Made by a program: the position numbers and the translations under genes. Positions 26,880 to 35,276 of a stretch of DNA of 64,000 bases are shown piece by piece. Location of the stretch: positions 186,001-250,000 of the forward strand of contig NZ_JAPZSC010000018.1 of assembly GCF_027531545.1 (NCBI RefSeq). The letters run 5' to 3'. Every line of letters starts with the position of its first letter. Position 1 is the stretch's first letter. Under the pieces are notes generated by a model. It was not told where the DNA came from. It searched no databases and saw nothing but the letters and a program-made list of their open reading frames with translations. This DNA comes from Silanimonas sp. (GTDB taxonomy: Bacteria > Pseudomonadota > Gammaproteobacteria > Xanthomonadales > Xanthomonadaceae).

Positions 26880-27673
26880 TGACCGCCGCGCCCGATCACG
26901 CCGGCCAGCCGTCGGCGCCGGTGGACGAGCCCCGTCCGACGACTGGCTCGCTCTGGCGTCTTTCCGGAGCGACGCTGCTCGACGCCGTCATCGCTGTCAC
27001 CGTGGTGTTTGTCGGCAGCCTGATCATCGGCTTGACGCTGGGTGGCTTGCGCAGCGCCGGCGTCGACGTGGGCCCGCCCGGGCCCGGCATCCGCGGCATG
27101 CCGGCGATCCTCATCCCCCTCGCCATGCTGGCCACGCTGGGCGCCGGCCTGGCGCTGTGGCTGCTGCACCGTCGCCGCCTCCCTTCCGCACCGCGCCCGT
27201 GGACGGGGCGTCTGTTCGCCACGATCGTGCTCGCCGCGCTGGCCGTCCAAGCGCTGGCCTTCGGCTACTACCACCTCGCCGCCCACTTTGCTCTGCAGGT
27301 GGCGGGCTCGAACATCGATCCCGTTCTCAGCGCGCTCAACGCGGCCCCGCTGCTCACGGCACTGATGGTGGTGATCGCCGCACCGGTTGGCGAGGAGCTC
27401 CTCTTCCGCCGCGTCTGCCTCCATCGCTTCGCCCAAGCCGGGCGACCGCTGCTCGGCCTGGTGCTGAGCAGCACGTTGTTCGCGCTGCTCCACCAGCCCC
27501 TGCCCGGAGAGCGCGGTTTGCTGGTGTGGCTGCTGATGCTGGTGCCCTATGCCGCGATCGGCGCCGTCCTCGGGCAGCTCTACCTGCGAACCGGGCGCAT
27601 CGAGGCCCCGATCCTCGGCCACGCGATCATCAACGCCCTCGGCATCGCGATGCTGGCGCTCGGCAGCCGCTGA
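26879..27673 (+). CDS. CPBP (CAAX-like) intramembrane metalloprotease
   Basis: A 264-residue multi-helix protein with the three Abi/CPBP motifs: EELLFRR with the Glu172-Glu173 pair and Arg177, FALLH with His205, and HAIIN near 253. These residues bind the catalytic metal in prenyl-protein and bacteriocin-related proteases. The start overlaps the gyrB stop by one base, so it may be translated by coupling to gyrB. The substrate is unknown. Homologues occur next to gyrB in related genomes, as far as I recall. Confidence 0.85.
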
Positions 27674-27758
27674 CGCCTTCGGCGGCCTTCGGGCACTCGG
27701 TTACACTTCCGTCCTGCCGCGCCCTCCGGTGGTGCGGACCTTTGCCTCGGAACGCCGA

Positions 27759-29378
27759 ATGAGCAAGCGCCACCTCTACCTTCTCGCCTTCGCCATCATC
27801 GCCCTGGCCACCTCGGCCATCGTCTACAAATGGCAGGTGCTGAAGTTCCCGCTGCAGCCCGACGAATCGGTGCAGGTGTGGTCGGTGCAGGCCCATGTCG
27901 AATACCAGCCGCAGCGACGCGCCAACGCGCTCACCCTGCAGCTGCCCTTCCTGACCCCGGGCTGGATCGTCCTCGACGAGCGCTACGTCGCCCGCGGCTA
28001 TTCCAAGATCCCCGAGCGCGAGCCCCAGGGCCGCGAGGTGCAGTGGGCCACCCGCAACGCCGTCGGCGAGCAGGACCTCTACTACCGCGCCACGATCGTC
28101 CGTTCGCAGCTGAAGGACGAAACCCTCCTCCCCGACCTGCAGCCCGAGCTGCTGACGCCGCCGGAACTCGAGGAACCCTACGCCGCCGCCGCGCAGGAAC
28201 TGCTGGACGAAGTACGCGAGCGCTCCGCGGACGTCACCACCTTCTCGCGCGAGCTGATCCGCCGCCTCAACGAATCCCCGGACGAGGGCGCGCAGCTGCT
28301 GCTCGACCGTTACGCCCGCGAGGATGGCTCCGGCAACGTCGACGACGAACTGCGCACCCGCTTCCTCGTCGATCTGCTCGCCATCCGCACCATCCCGGCC
28401 CGCCTCGTGCATGCGCTGCGACTGCCGGAAGGCGGCGTGGAAGGCACGGCGCGCATCGAGACCTGGCTGCTGGTCCACACCGGCACCGAATGGCGCCTGC
28501 TCGACCCGCGTACCGCCGCGGAAGGCCTGCCGAAGGACCTGCTGCTCTGGAACGTCTCGCCGGAGCCGCTGCTGGCGATGGACAGCGAAACCACGCCCGC
28601 GCTGATGTACACCGTCAGCTACAACCTCGCCGACGCGATGGCCATGGCGCAGCGCCGCCTCGAGGTGCAGGACGCCAACTACATCCGCTGGTCGCTGCTG
28701 TCCCTGCCGCTGCAGGCCCAGGAGGTCTACAAGGTCCTGCTGCTGGTGCCGATCGGCGCCTTCATGATGCTGATCCTGCGCAACATCATCGGCATCAAGA
28801 CCTACGGCACCTTCATGCCGGTGCTGGTGGCCCTCGCCTTCCGCGAGACGGCCCTGGTCGCGGGCATCACGCTGTTCGTCCTCGTGGTCGGCGCCGGCCT
28901 GCTGGTGCGCTTCTACCTCGAGCGATTGCGCCTGCTGCTGGTGCCGCGCCTCACCGCCATCCTGATCCTCGTCGTGCTGCTGATGGCCCTGATCTCGGTG
29001 ATCGCCAACCGCCTCGACCTCGAGGTCGGCCTCTCCGTCGCCCTGTTCCCGATGGTCATCATGGCCATGACCATCGAGCGCATGTCGGTGGCCTGGGACG
29101 AGCGCGGCGCCGGCACCGCCATCAAGGAAGGCGTGGGCACGATCATCGTCGCCGCGCTGGCCTACCTGGTGATGAGCTGGGACCGCCTCGAACACCTGAT
29201 CTACGTGTACCCGGAGTTCCTGCTGTACCTGTTCGCCGCCGCGCTGCTGCTCGGCCGCTACTCCGGCTACCGCCTGATGGAGCTGTTCCGCTTCCGCGCG
29301 CTGGCCCGCGAGGCCGACCCGATCGCCCCGGCGCCGGCCGCCGCCGCCCCGGCCGGCGGCGACGCGCCGAAGGCCTGA
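27759..29378 (+). CDS. Inactive transglutaminase fused to a 7TM domain
   Basis: A 539-residue membrane protein: an N-terminal helix (LLAFAIIALATSAIV), a soluble region with a transglutaminase-like core (FLVDLLAIRTIPARLVHAL) that lacks the catalytic Cys, then seven or so helices from about residue 310. This matches the family described as 7TM helices fused to an inactive transglutaminase. Members are typically paired with a RimK-like ATP-grasp protein, as here, four bases downstream. A TACACT -10-like box lies about 50 bp upstream. Biochemical role not established. Confidence 0.85.
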   Translation: MSKRHLYLLAFAIIALATSAIVYKWQVLKFPLQPDESVQVWSVQAHVEYQPQRRANALTLQLPFLTPGWIVLDERYVARGYSKIPEREPQGREVQWATRNAVGEQDLYYRATIVRSQLKDETLLPDLQPELLTPPELEEPYAAAAQELLDEVRERSADVTTFSRELIRRLNESPDEGAQLLLDRYAREDGSGNVDDELRTRFLVDLLAIRTIPARLVHALRLPEGGVEGTARIETWLLVHTGTEWRLLDPRTAAEGLPKDLLLWNVSPEPLLAMDSETTPALMYTVSYNLADAMAMAQRRLEVQDANYIRWSLLSLPLQAQEVYKVLLLVPIGAFMMLILRNIIGIKTYGTFMPVLVALAFRETALVAGITLFVLVVGAGLLVRFYLERLRLLLVPRLTAILILVVLLMALISVIANRLDLEVGLSVALFPMVIMAMTIERMSVAWDERGAGTAIKEGVGTIIVAALAYLVMSWDRLEHLIYVYPEFLLYLFAAALLLGRYSGYRLMELFRFRALAREADPIAPAPAAAAPAGGDAPKA

Positions 29379-29381
29379 GCC

Positions 29382-30353
29382 ATGGCGCTCTGGAACCCCA
29401 TCGAGATCGCGCGCCGCCTGCGCAAGATCGGGCTGATCGGCATCGGTCAGCGCAACGCGCACTACGTGCTCATGCACAACCCGCGCAAGTTCTACCCGCG
29501 GGTCGACGACAAGCTGATCACCAAGAAGCTGGCCATCGAAGCCGGCTTGCCGGTGCCCGAGCTCTACGCCGTGGTGCGGGAAGAGCACGAGATCGCCGAG
29601 CTGCACGAGAAGATCAAGAACCGCGAGAGCTTCGTCGTGAAGCCGGCGCATGGCTCGGGCGGCGACGGCATCCTCGTCATCCACGGCCGCCGCGGCGACA
29701 AGTACCGCCGGGCCAACGGTTCGCTGATGAATCGCGAGGAGTTCGAGCACCATCTCTCGAACGGCCTGTCCGGCCTGTTTTCGCTGGGCGGCCAGCCCGA
29801 CCACCTGCTGGTCGAGTACTGCGTGCAGTTCGACCCGATCTTCGAGCGCGTCAGCTTCAAGGGCGTGCCCGACGTCCGCATCATCGTCTTCCTCGGCTAC
29901 CCGGTGATGGCGATGATCCGCCTGCCCACGCGCCTCTCGGACGGCAAGGCCAACCTGCACCAGGGCGCCATCGGCGTCGGCATCGACCTGCCGACCGGCG
30001 TCACCAAGCGCGGCGTCTGGGGCTCCGAAATCATCCGCGACCATCCCGACACCGAGCACAGCATCGTTGGCCTCAAGATCCCGCGCTGGGACGACCTGCT
30101 GCACATGGCGGCGCGCTGCTACGAGCTTTCGGGGCTCGGGTACATCGGCGTCGATTTCGTGCTCGACAAGGACCACGGCCCGATGATCCTCGAGTTGAAC
30201 GCGCGTCCCGGCCTTGCCATCCAGATGGCGAACGCCAACGGCCTCCAGCCGCGCCTCGAGAAGATCGAAGCCCTGCAGGCGGCCGGGACGCTGTCGAAGG
30301 ACCCCGCCGAGCGCGTGGCCTTCGCCGTGGCCAACTTCCCGACCACGGGCTGA
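29382..30353 (+). CDS. Alpha-L-glutamate ligase-like (RimK-related) ATP-grasp protein
   Basis: A 323-residue ATP-grasp protein. KPAHGSGGDGI supplies the nucleotide-binding Lys and glycine-rich loop, and FVLDKDHGPMILELNARPGL provides the Mg-binding Glu and Asn. It resembles the RimK-related ligase family that travels with the inactive-transglutaminase/7TM protein upstream. ATP-grasp ligases join a carboxylate to an amine, and RimK itself adds glutamate to a protein; the substrate here is unknown. The two genes are three bases apart and surely co-transcribed. Confidence 0.88.
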   Translation: MALWNPIEIARRLRKIGLIGIGQRNAHYVLMHNPRKFYPRVDDKLITKKLAIEAGLPVPELYAVVREEHEIAELHEKIKNRESFVVKPAHGSGGDGILVIHGRRGDKYRRANGSLMNREEFEHHLSNGLSGLFSLGGQPDHLLVEYCVQFDPIFERVSFKGVPDVRIIVFLGYPVMAMIRLPTRLSDGKANLHQGAIGVGIDLPTGVTKRGVWGSEIIRDHPDTEHSIVGLKIPRWDDLLHMAARCYELSGLGYIGVDFVLDKDHGPMILELNARPGLAIQMANANGLQPRLEKIEALQAAGTLSKDPAERVAFAVANFPTTG

Positions 30354-30513
30354 GGCCGATACGCCACCGTGCGGTGGTGTCGATTCGTTAACGGCGCGTT
30401 TGTTGGCGGTGACAGTGTGGCGACGTCCACACCGATTCACGCCGGGTTCCCTTGAGCCTGCGGCACCCTAGGTATTACCCTCGCCAGCCCTGCTTCCGCG
30501 CCCGGAGTCCTCA

Positions 30514-31797
30514 ATGGCCGCAACCCGTAAAGTCCTGCTGGGCGTCGCCGTCCTCACCGCCGCATTCGTGGCGACGCCGGTGGATGCGCAGATGGCGCGC
30601 GATGCGCGCGAGCGCTCGAACTCGCGCGACGAAGCGCCGGCGCTCATTTTCCCGGATGCGACCCGCGAGGTCGAAGACGGCAAAGTCTCGCCGCGCCTGT
30701 CGCGTCAACTCAACGACATGATCAAGGCGCTCAACGAGCAGGACAAACCGGAGCGCGCCCGGGAGATCGCCGACGCCGTGCTGGCCAACGAGCGAGCCAA
30801 TGCCTACGAGAAGTCGGTGGCCGCCCAGGTCGCCGCCAGTGCCGCCGGCGACATGGACGATACGGCCGCCTCGATCGCCTACATGGAGCGGGCGTTGGCC
30901 GAGAACGGACTCGACAACGAGCAGCACTACTCCACGATGCAGAACCTCGGCATCACCTACATCACCGAGGGTCAGGCGCCGAAGGCCATCGAGATCCTCA
31001 CCCGCTTGCTCGACGAAACGAAGTCGCAGAACCCGGACTTCATCTTCGCGCTCGCCGGCGCCCACTACGAGGCCGAGCAGTACCCGCAGGCCATCGACGT
31101 GCTGAAGCGCCTGCTGGCGACGGGCGCTGAGCCGAAGCCGGAGTGGTTGCGCCTGCTGGTCTCCTGCTACACCGAGACCCAGCAGTCCGCGGAAGCCGCA
31201 GCGGTGCTCGAGCAGCTCGTGGCCAAGACCCCGGACGACAAGCGCCTGGTCTTCGCCCTCGCGGCGGTCTATCTCGACCTCGAAGAGCAGGACAAGGCCA
31301 TCGCCGCCCTCGAGTCCGCCCGCAGCCGCGGCCTGATGACGGAGGCCCGCGACTACCAGCAGCTCTATGCCCTCTATTTCAATGCCGATGGCAAAGAGAA
31401 GGAAGTGATTGCGGTCATCAACGAAGGCCTCGGCAAGGGCGTGCTGCAGCGCGACCTGGCGACGCTGAACGCGCTCGCCCAGGCCGCCTACTTCTCCGAG
31501 GACATGGCCCTCGCGATCGCGACCTACAAGGAAGCGGCCACTATCGACCCCAAGGGCGAGGCGGGGCTGAACTACGCCAAGGTGCTGTCCGCCGAAGCGA
31601 TGGACGTCGACGCGCGCGATGCCGCCAAGGCCGCACTGGCCAAGGGCGTGGCCAAGCCGGGCGAAGCTTGGATGGTCATCGCCCGCTCGGAGAACGGACT
31701 GAACAACATGCCGGCTTTCCGTGCTGCGCTGCAGGAGGCGGCGAAGCATCCCGAGACGCGCGAGCAGGCCACCCGCATGCTGTCGCAGCTCCGCTGA
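30514..31797 (+). CDS. Secreted TPR-repeat protein
   Basis: A 427-residue protein with a Sec signal peptide (cleavage near TPVDAQ, about residue 25) followed by helical tetratricopeptide-type repeats from about residue 60 to the C-terminus (for example NLGITYITEGQAPKAIEIL and FALAGAHYEAEQYPQAIDVL). It is therefore probably a periplasmic scaffold. It lies 160 bp after the ATP-grasp gene and just upstream of tonB-exbB-exbD, as is common in Xanthomonadales, so a role near TonB-dependent transport is possible but unproven. Confidence 0.8.
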   Translation: MAATRKVLLGVAVLTAAFVATPVDAQMARDARERSNSRDEAPALIFPDATREVEDGKVSPRLSRQLNDMIKALNEQDKPERAREIADAVLANERANAYEKSVAAQVAASAAGDMDDTAASIAYMERALAENGLDNEQHYSTMQNLGITYITEGQAPKAIEILTRLLDETKSQNPDFIFALAGAHYEAEQYPQAIDVLKRLLATGAEPKPEWLRLLVSCYTETQQSAEAAAVLEQLVAKTPDDKRLVFALAAVYLDLEEQDKAIAALESARSRGLMTEARDYQQLYALYFNADGKEKEVIAVINEGLGKGVLQRDLATLNALAQAAYFSEDMALAIATYKEAATIDPKGEAGLNYAKVLSAEAMDVDARDAAKAALAKGVAKPGEAWMVIARSENGLNNMPAFRAALQEAAKHPETREQATRMLSQLR

Positions 31798-31850
31798 GTC
31801 CTTCACGTTTTGTCCGCCTTCAGGCGGTATCCAGCGTCGCTTCGATCCCT

Positions 31851-31856
31851 TACTAT
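31851..31856 (+). promoter_or_regulatory. Candidate -10 element for tonB operon
   Basis: TACTAT lies about 46 bp upstream of the tonB ATG. No clear -35 hexamer or Fur box was seen, so it is tentative. Confidence 0.35.
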
Positions 31857-31901
31857 TGAAGACCCGCCCCGCGCGGGGTCCCATCCAAGCCGGTCCAACG
31901 C

Positions 31902-32564
31902 ATGACGGACAATCGAATCTACGGCACCAAAGTCCCCGCGCCCTTTAGCTGGCCGCGGACGATCGGTATCGCCTTCGCCATCGCCCTGCACGCCGCGGGT
32001 GGTCTGGCGCTGCTCGTGCCGATCAACAATGCCGCGGCCGAGGAAGAAGAAGAGCGCGTCGTGAACGTGAACTTCATCGAACCGCCGCCGCCGCCCCCGC
32101 CGCCGCCGCCGCCGCCGCCGGAACCGCCGAAGGTCGTGCAGAAGATCGTGCAGACCCCGGTCACCCCGACGCCGGTCCCGCCGCCGCCGGAAGAGCCGCC
32201 GGTCGTGTTCGACGACGCCAATGCGCTGGACGTCGAGGCCCCGCCGCCGTCGCCGCCCGCGCCGCCCGCCCCGCCGGCCGACTTCGCGCCGTCCGAGGAC
32301 ATCTCGGGTCGCCGCCTGAACCCGCCGCGCTACCCGCCGCAGGAGGCGCGTCGCTGCATCGGTGGCGAGGTCATGCTTCGCGTCACCATCGACGCCTCCG
32401 GTGCCGTGCTGGACGTGGCCGTCGATAAGTCCAGCCGTAGCCGCAACCTTGATCGTTCCGCGGTCGAAGCCGCACGCCGCTGGCGCTTCAACGCCGGCCT
32501 GCGCAATGGCCAAGCGGTCGGCGGCGCCGTCCTGGTGCCGGTCAATTTCACTCCTCCCTGCTAA
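31902..32564 (+). CDS. tonB: TonB-family energy transducer
   Basis: A 220-residue TonB: a cytoplasmic N-terminus, one helix (IGIAFAIALHAAGGLALLV, about 21-40), a proline-rich periplasmic arm with 13 consecutive prolines at 61-73, and a C-terminal domain with NPPRYPP and AARRWRFNAGL. TonB passes proton-motive energy from ExbB-ExbD to outer-membrane receptors. Two cysteines, Cys152 in EARRCIGG and the last residue Cys220, are unusual and could form a disulfide. First gene of the tonB-exbB-exbD-exbD operon. Confidence 0.93.
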   Translation: MTDNRIYGTKVPAPFSWPRTIGIAFAIALHAAGGLALLVPINNAAAEEEEERVVNVNFIEPPPPPPPPPPPPPEPPKVVQKIVQTPVTPTPVPPPPEEPPVVFDDANALDVEAPPPSPPAPPAPPADFAPSEDISGRRLNPPRYPPQEARRCIGGEVMLRVTIDASGAVLDVAVDKSSRSRNLDRSAVEAARRWRFNAGLRNGQAVGGAVLVPVNFTPPC

Positions 32565-32585
32565 TCCAACCGAAGGTATCCACTC

Positions 32586-33404
32586 ATGCTGCAGGACAAC
32601 ACCAACACCGCGCCGGCGACGGACGCTGCTGCTGCTCCGGCGGCTGCCCCGGTCGCGACCAACGTGGCGCTGACCGCGCCCGCCGCAGGCACCGCCCAGA
32701 CCGTCCAGCAGGACGTCGCTGATTTCAGCGTGCAGAACGCGATGGCCCACATGGGCGTCGTCAACTGGTCGGTGTTCGCCGCCCTGGTGATCATGTCGAT
32801 GGTCGCCTGGTACTACACGATCATGAAGGCCATCAAGTACGCCCGTATCAACGGCCGTGCCGGTGCCGTCACCGCCGCGTTCTGGCAGACGAGCAACGCC
32901 CAGGAAGCGATCCGCTTCATGGAAGAGCAGCCGGGTTGGGAGCCCTTCTCGAAGATCGCCCTCGACTGCGCCCAATCGGCCGCCCACCACCAGAAGTCGG
33001 AAGGCCGCCTGTCGGAAGCCCTGAACCGCTCGGAGTTCATCGACCGCGCCCTGCGCCAGGCCGTGGCCCGTGAGTCGGCTTCGCTGGAAGACGGCCAGAC
33101 CTGGCTCGCCACGACGGGCGCCATCGCGCCGTTCGTCGGCCTGCTCGGCACCGTGTGGGGCATCCTGATGGCCCTCGTCGGCCTGTCGGCTTCGGGCGAG
33201 AGCTCGATCAAGGCCGTTGCCGGCCCGGTCGGTGAAGCGCTGATCATGACCTTCATCGGTCTGTTCGTCGCCATCCCGGCGGTGATCGCGTTCAACTACT
33301 TCAACCGCAACAACCGCAAGCTGATCGGCCAGTTCGACGCCTTCGCGCACGACCTGCACGACTTCTTCGCCACCGGCGCCCGCGTGGGCGGCGACAAGCG
33401 CTGA
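32586..33404 (+). CDS. exbB: ExbB/TolQ proton channel protein
   Basis: A 272-residue MotA/TolQ/ExbB-family protein with an Ala/Pro-rich N-terminal ~45 residues, a first helix (WSVFAALVIMSMVAWYYTIM), a cytoplasmic loop, and two C-terminal helices containing the conserved APFVGLLGTVWGI and FIGLFVAIPAVIAFN. It forms the pentameric channel around ExbD. An AAGG Shine-Dalgarno precedes the ATG. It follows tonB by 21 bp. Confidence 0.95.
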   Translation: MLQDNTNTAPATDAAAAPAAAPVATNVALTAPAAGTAQTVQQDVADFSVQNAMAHMGVVNWSVFAALVIMSMVAWYYTIMKAIKYARINGRAGAVTAAFWQTSNAQEAIRFMEEQPGWEPFSKIALDCAQSAAHHQKSEGRLSEALNRSEFIDRALRQAVARESASLEDGQTWLATTGAIAPFVGLLGTVWGILMALVGLSASGESSIKAVAGPVGEALIMTFIGLFVAIPAVIAFNYFNRNNRKLIGQFDAFAHDLHDFFATGARVGGDKR

Positions 33405-33436
33405 GGGGTTGACCCCCCTCTCCGCGGAGATCCTTT

Positions 33437-33853
<417 letters not shown>

Positions 33854-33856
33854 ACC

Positions 33857-34297
33857 ATGGCGTTTTCCGCAGGGGGCGGTTCCGGCCCCAAGTCCGACAT
33901 GAACGTGGTGCCGCTGATCGACATCCTGCTCGTGCTGCTGATCATCTTCATGGTGACGGCGCCGACGCCGGCCTCGCTGATCAACGTCACGCTGCCGCAG
34001 CGCATGCGCGATCCGCCCCCGCCGCCGCCGACCGAGCCGCCGCCGCCGGTCAAGCTTCAGATCCTGTCGTCGGGTGAGATCCTGATCAACGGCACGCCGG
34101 CTCCACTGGCGACGCTGGAAGACCAGTTCGCCGACATCACCCAGGTGCGCACTCAGGTGCTGAAGCCGGAAGAGCAGCCGAAGCTCGAGATCGAAGTCGA
34201 TGCCGAGGCGGAGTACGAGGTGCTGGCGAAAGTGCTCGCCCGCGCTAAGAACGCGCAGATGGAAAAGATCGCGTTCGTCGACCAGGTCGTGCAGTAA
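33857..34297 (+). CDS. ExbD/TolR biopolymer transport protein (second copy)
   Basis: A 146-residue ExbD paralogue three bases after the first copy. It shares DMNVVPLIDILLVLLIIFMVT with the essential Asp and has a proline-rich insert (DPPPPPPTEPPPPVK) after the helix that the first copy lacks. In Xanthomonas the second ExbD is specialised for certain TonB-dependent functions; which ones apply here cannot be told. Confidence 0.93.
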   Translation: MAFSAGGGSGPKSDMNVVPLIDILLVLLIIFMVTAPTPASLINVTLPQRMRDPPPPPPTEPPPPVKLQILSSGEILINGTPAPLATLEDQFADITQVRTQVLKPEEQPKLEIEVDAEAEYEVLAKVLARAKNAQMEKIAFVDQVVQ

Positions 34298-34336
34298 CAG
34301 GATCGCCGCCGGGCCTGCACCGGTGGCCTCCAAAAG

Positions 34337-34360
34337 CAACGCCGCCTCCGGGCGGCGTTG
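34337..34360. terminator. Bidirectional terminator between exbD and pdxJ
   Basis: CAACGCCGCC (34337-34346), a TCCG loop and GGCGGCGTTG (34351-34360) form a 10-bp perfect stem. TCGTTT follows on the plus strand and CTTTTG on the minus strand, so it can stop both converging transcripts. Confidence 0.85.
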
Positions 34361-34393
34361 TCGTTTCCGGGGCCAGAAAGCCGGGTTCGCGCC

Positions 34394-35182
34394 TCAGCCC
34401 CCGGTGATCGCGCGATAGCGGCGCACGGTTTCGGCGAGGCCGTCGACCAGCGCTTCGGCGATCAAGGCATGGCCGATGGAGACTTCCAGCACGCCGGGGA
34501 CCTCGGTCAGGAACGCCGCGAGATTGGCTTGCGAGAGGTCGTGCCCGGCGTTGACGCCGAGGCCGATCGACTGCGCCGCCTCGGCGCTGCGCCGGCAGGC
34601 GGCCAGCGCATCGCTGAAGGCCTGGCCTGCCACACCGCCATTTTCCTTCGACGCACTGCCGTGCGCTGCCTCATGCGTTTCGGCATAGGGCCCGGTGTAA
34701 AGCTCGATGCGGTCGGCACCAGCGTGGCGCAGGCTCGCGAAGTCCGTTTCGCCGGCATCCACGAACAGCGACACCCGGCACCCCAGGGCCTTGAACGCGG
34801 CGATCTGCGCGGCCATCGTCGCGGGCAGCGCGCTCGGATCGAAGCCGTGGTCGGAGGTGATCTGCCCGTCGCCATCGGGGACGAAGGTGACCTGGGCGGG
34901 CCGCGTAGAGCGAGCCAGCGCCAGCAGGCCGGGATAGCCCTCGCGCGGCGGCGCGAACGGATTGCCCTCGATGTTGAACTCCACGCCAGCCGGCAATGCG
35001 GACGCGATGGCGACGACGTCCTCCGCGGTGATGTGGCGGCGGTCGGGCCGCGGGTGCACGGTGATGCCGCGGACACCCGCGGCGACGCAGCGCAGGGCTT
35101 CGTCCACCGGGGCGGGCAATCGGCCACCGCGCGAGTTGCGCAGCACCGCGATCTTGTTGACGTTGACGCTGAGCAGGGTCAT
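34394..35182 (-). CDS. pdxJ: Pyridoxine 5'-phosphate synthase
   Basis: A 262-residue TIM-barrel enzyme, slightly longer than E. coli PdxJ. Characteristic segments are [18 protein letters not shown], the active-site [22 protein letters not shown] and LGVNAGHDL. It condenses 1-deoxy-xylulose 5-phosphate with 3-amino-2-oxopropyl phosphate to form pyridoxine 5'-phosphate, the last ring-forming step of vitamin B6 synthesis. The ATG giving [10 protein letters not shown] is chosen from family comparison. It converges on the exbD operon, sharing its terminator. Confidence 0.96.
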   Translation of the reverse strand: MTLLSVNVNKIAVLRNSRGGRLPAPVDEALRCVAAGVRGITVHPRPDRRHITAEDVVAIASALPAGVEFNIEGNPFAPPREGYPGLLALARSTRPAQVTFVPDGDGQITSDHGFDPSALPATMAAQIAAFKALGCRVSLFVDAGETDFASLRHAGADRIELYTGPYAETHEAAHGSASKENGGVAGQAFSDALAACRRSAEAAQSIGLGVNAGHDLSQANLAAFLTEVPGVLEVSIGHALIAEALVDGLAETVRRYRAITGG

Positions 35183-35276
35183 GGCAGGCCTTCGTGAGCC
35201 TCGAAGCGTGCCCGCTGCCTCAGTCCGAGGGCAAGCCCGCCCACGCGCCGCGCCGCATGGAGGCCATAATGCGGGG

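Noticed and set aside
27630-30440. A 936-codon open frame antisense to the 7TM/ATP-grasp genes
   Set aside because: It is His/Gln/Arg/Asp-rich low-quality sequence opposite two well-conserved genes; long antisense open frames are expected in GC-rich DNA.
32083-32130. CCG-repeat tract as a possible non-coding repeat or CRISPR-like element
   Set aside because: It is the codon repeat of the TonB proline run and has no spacers.
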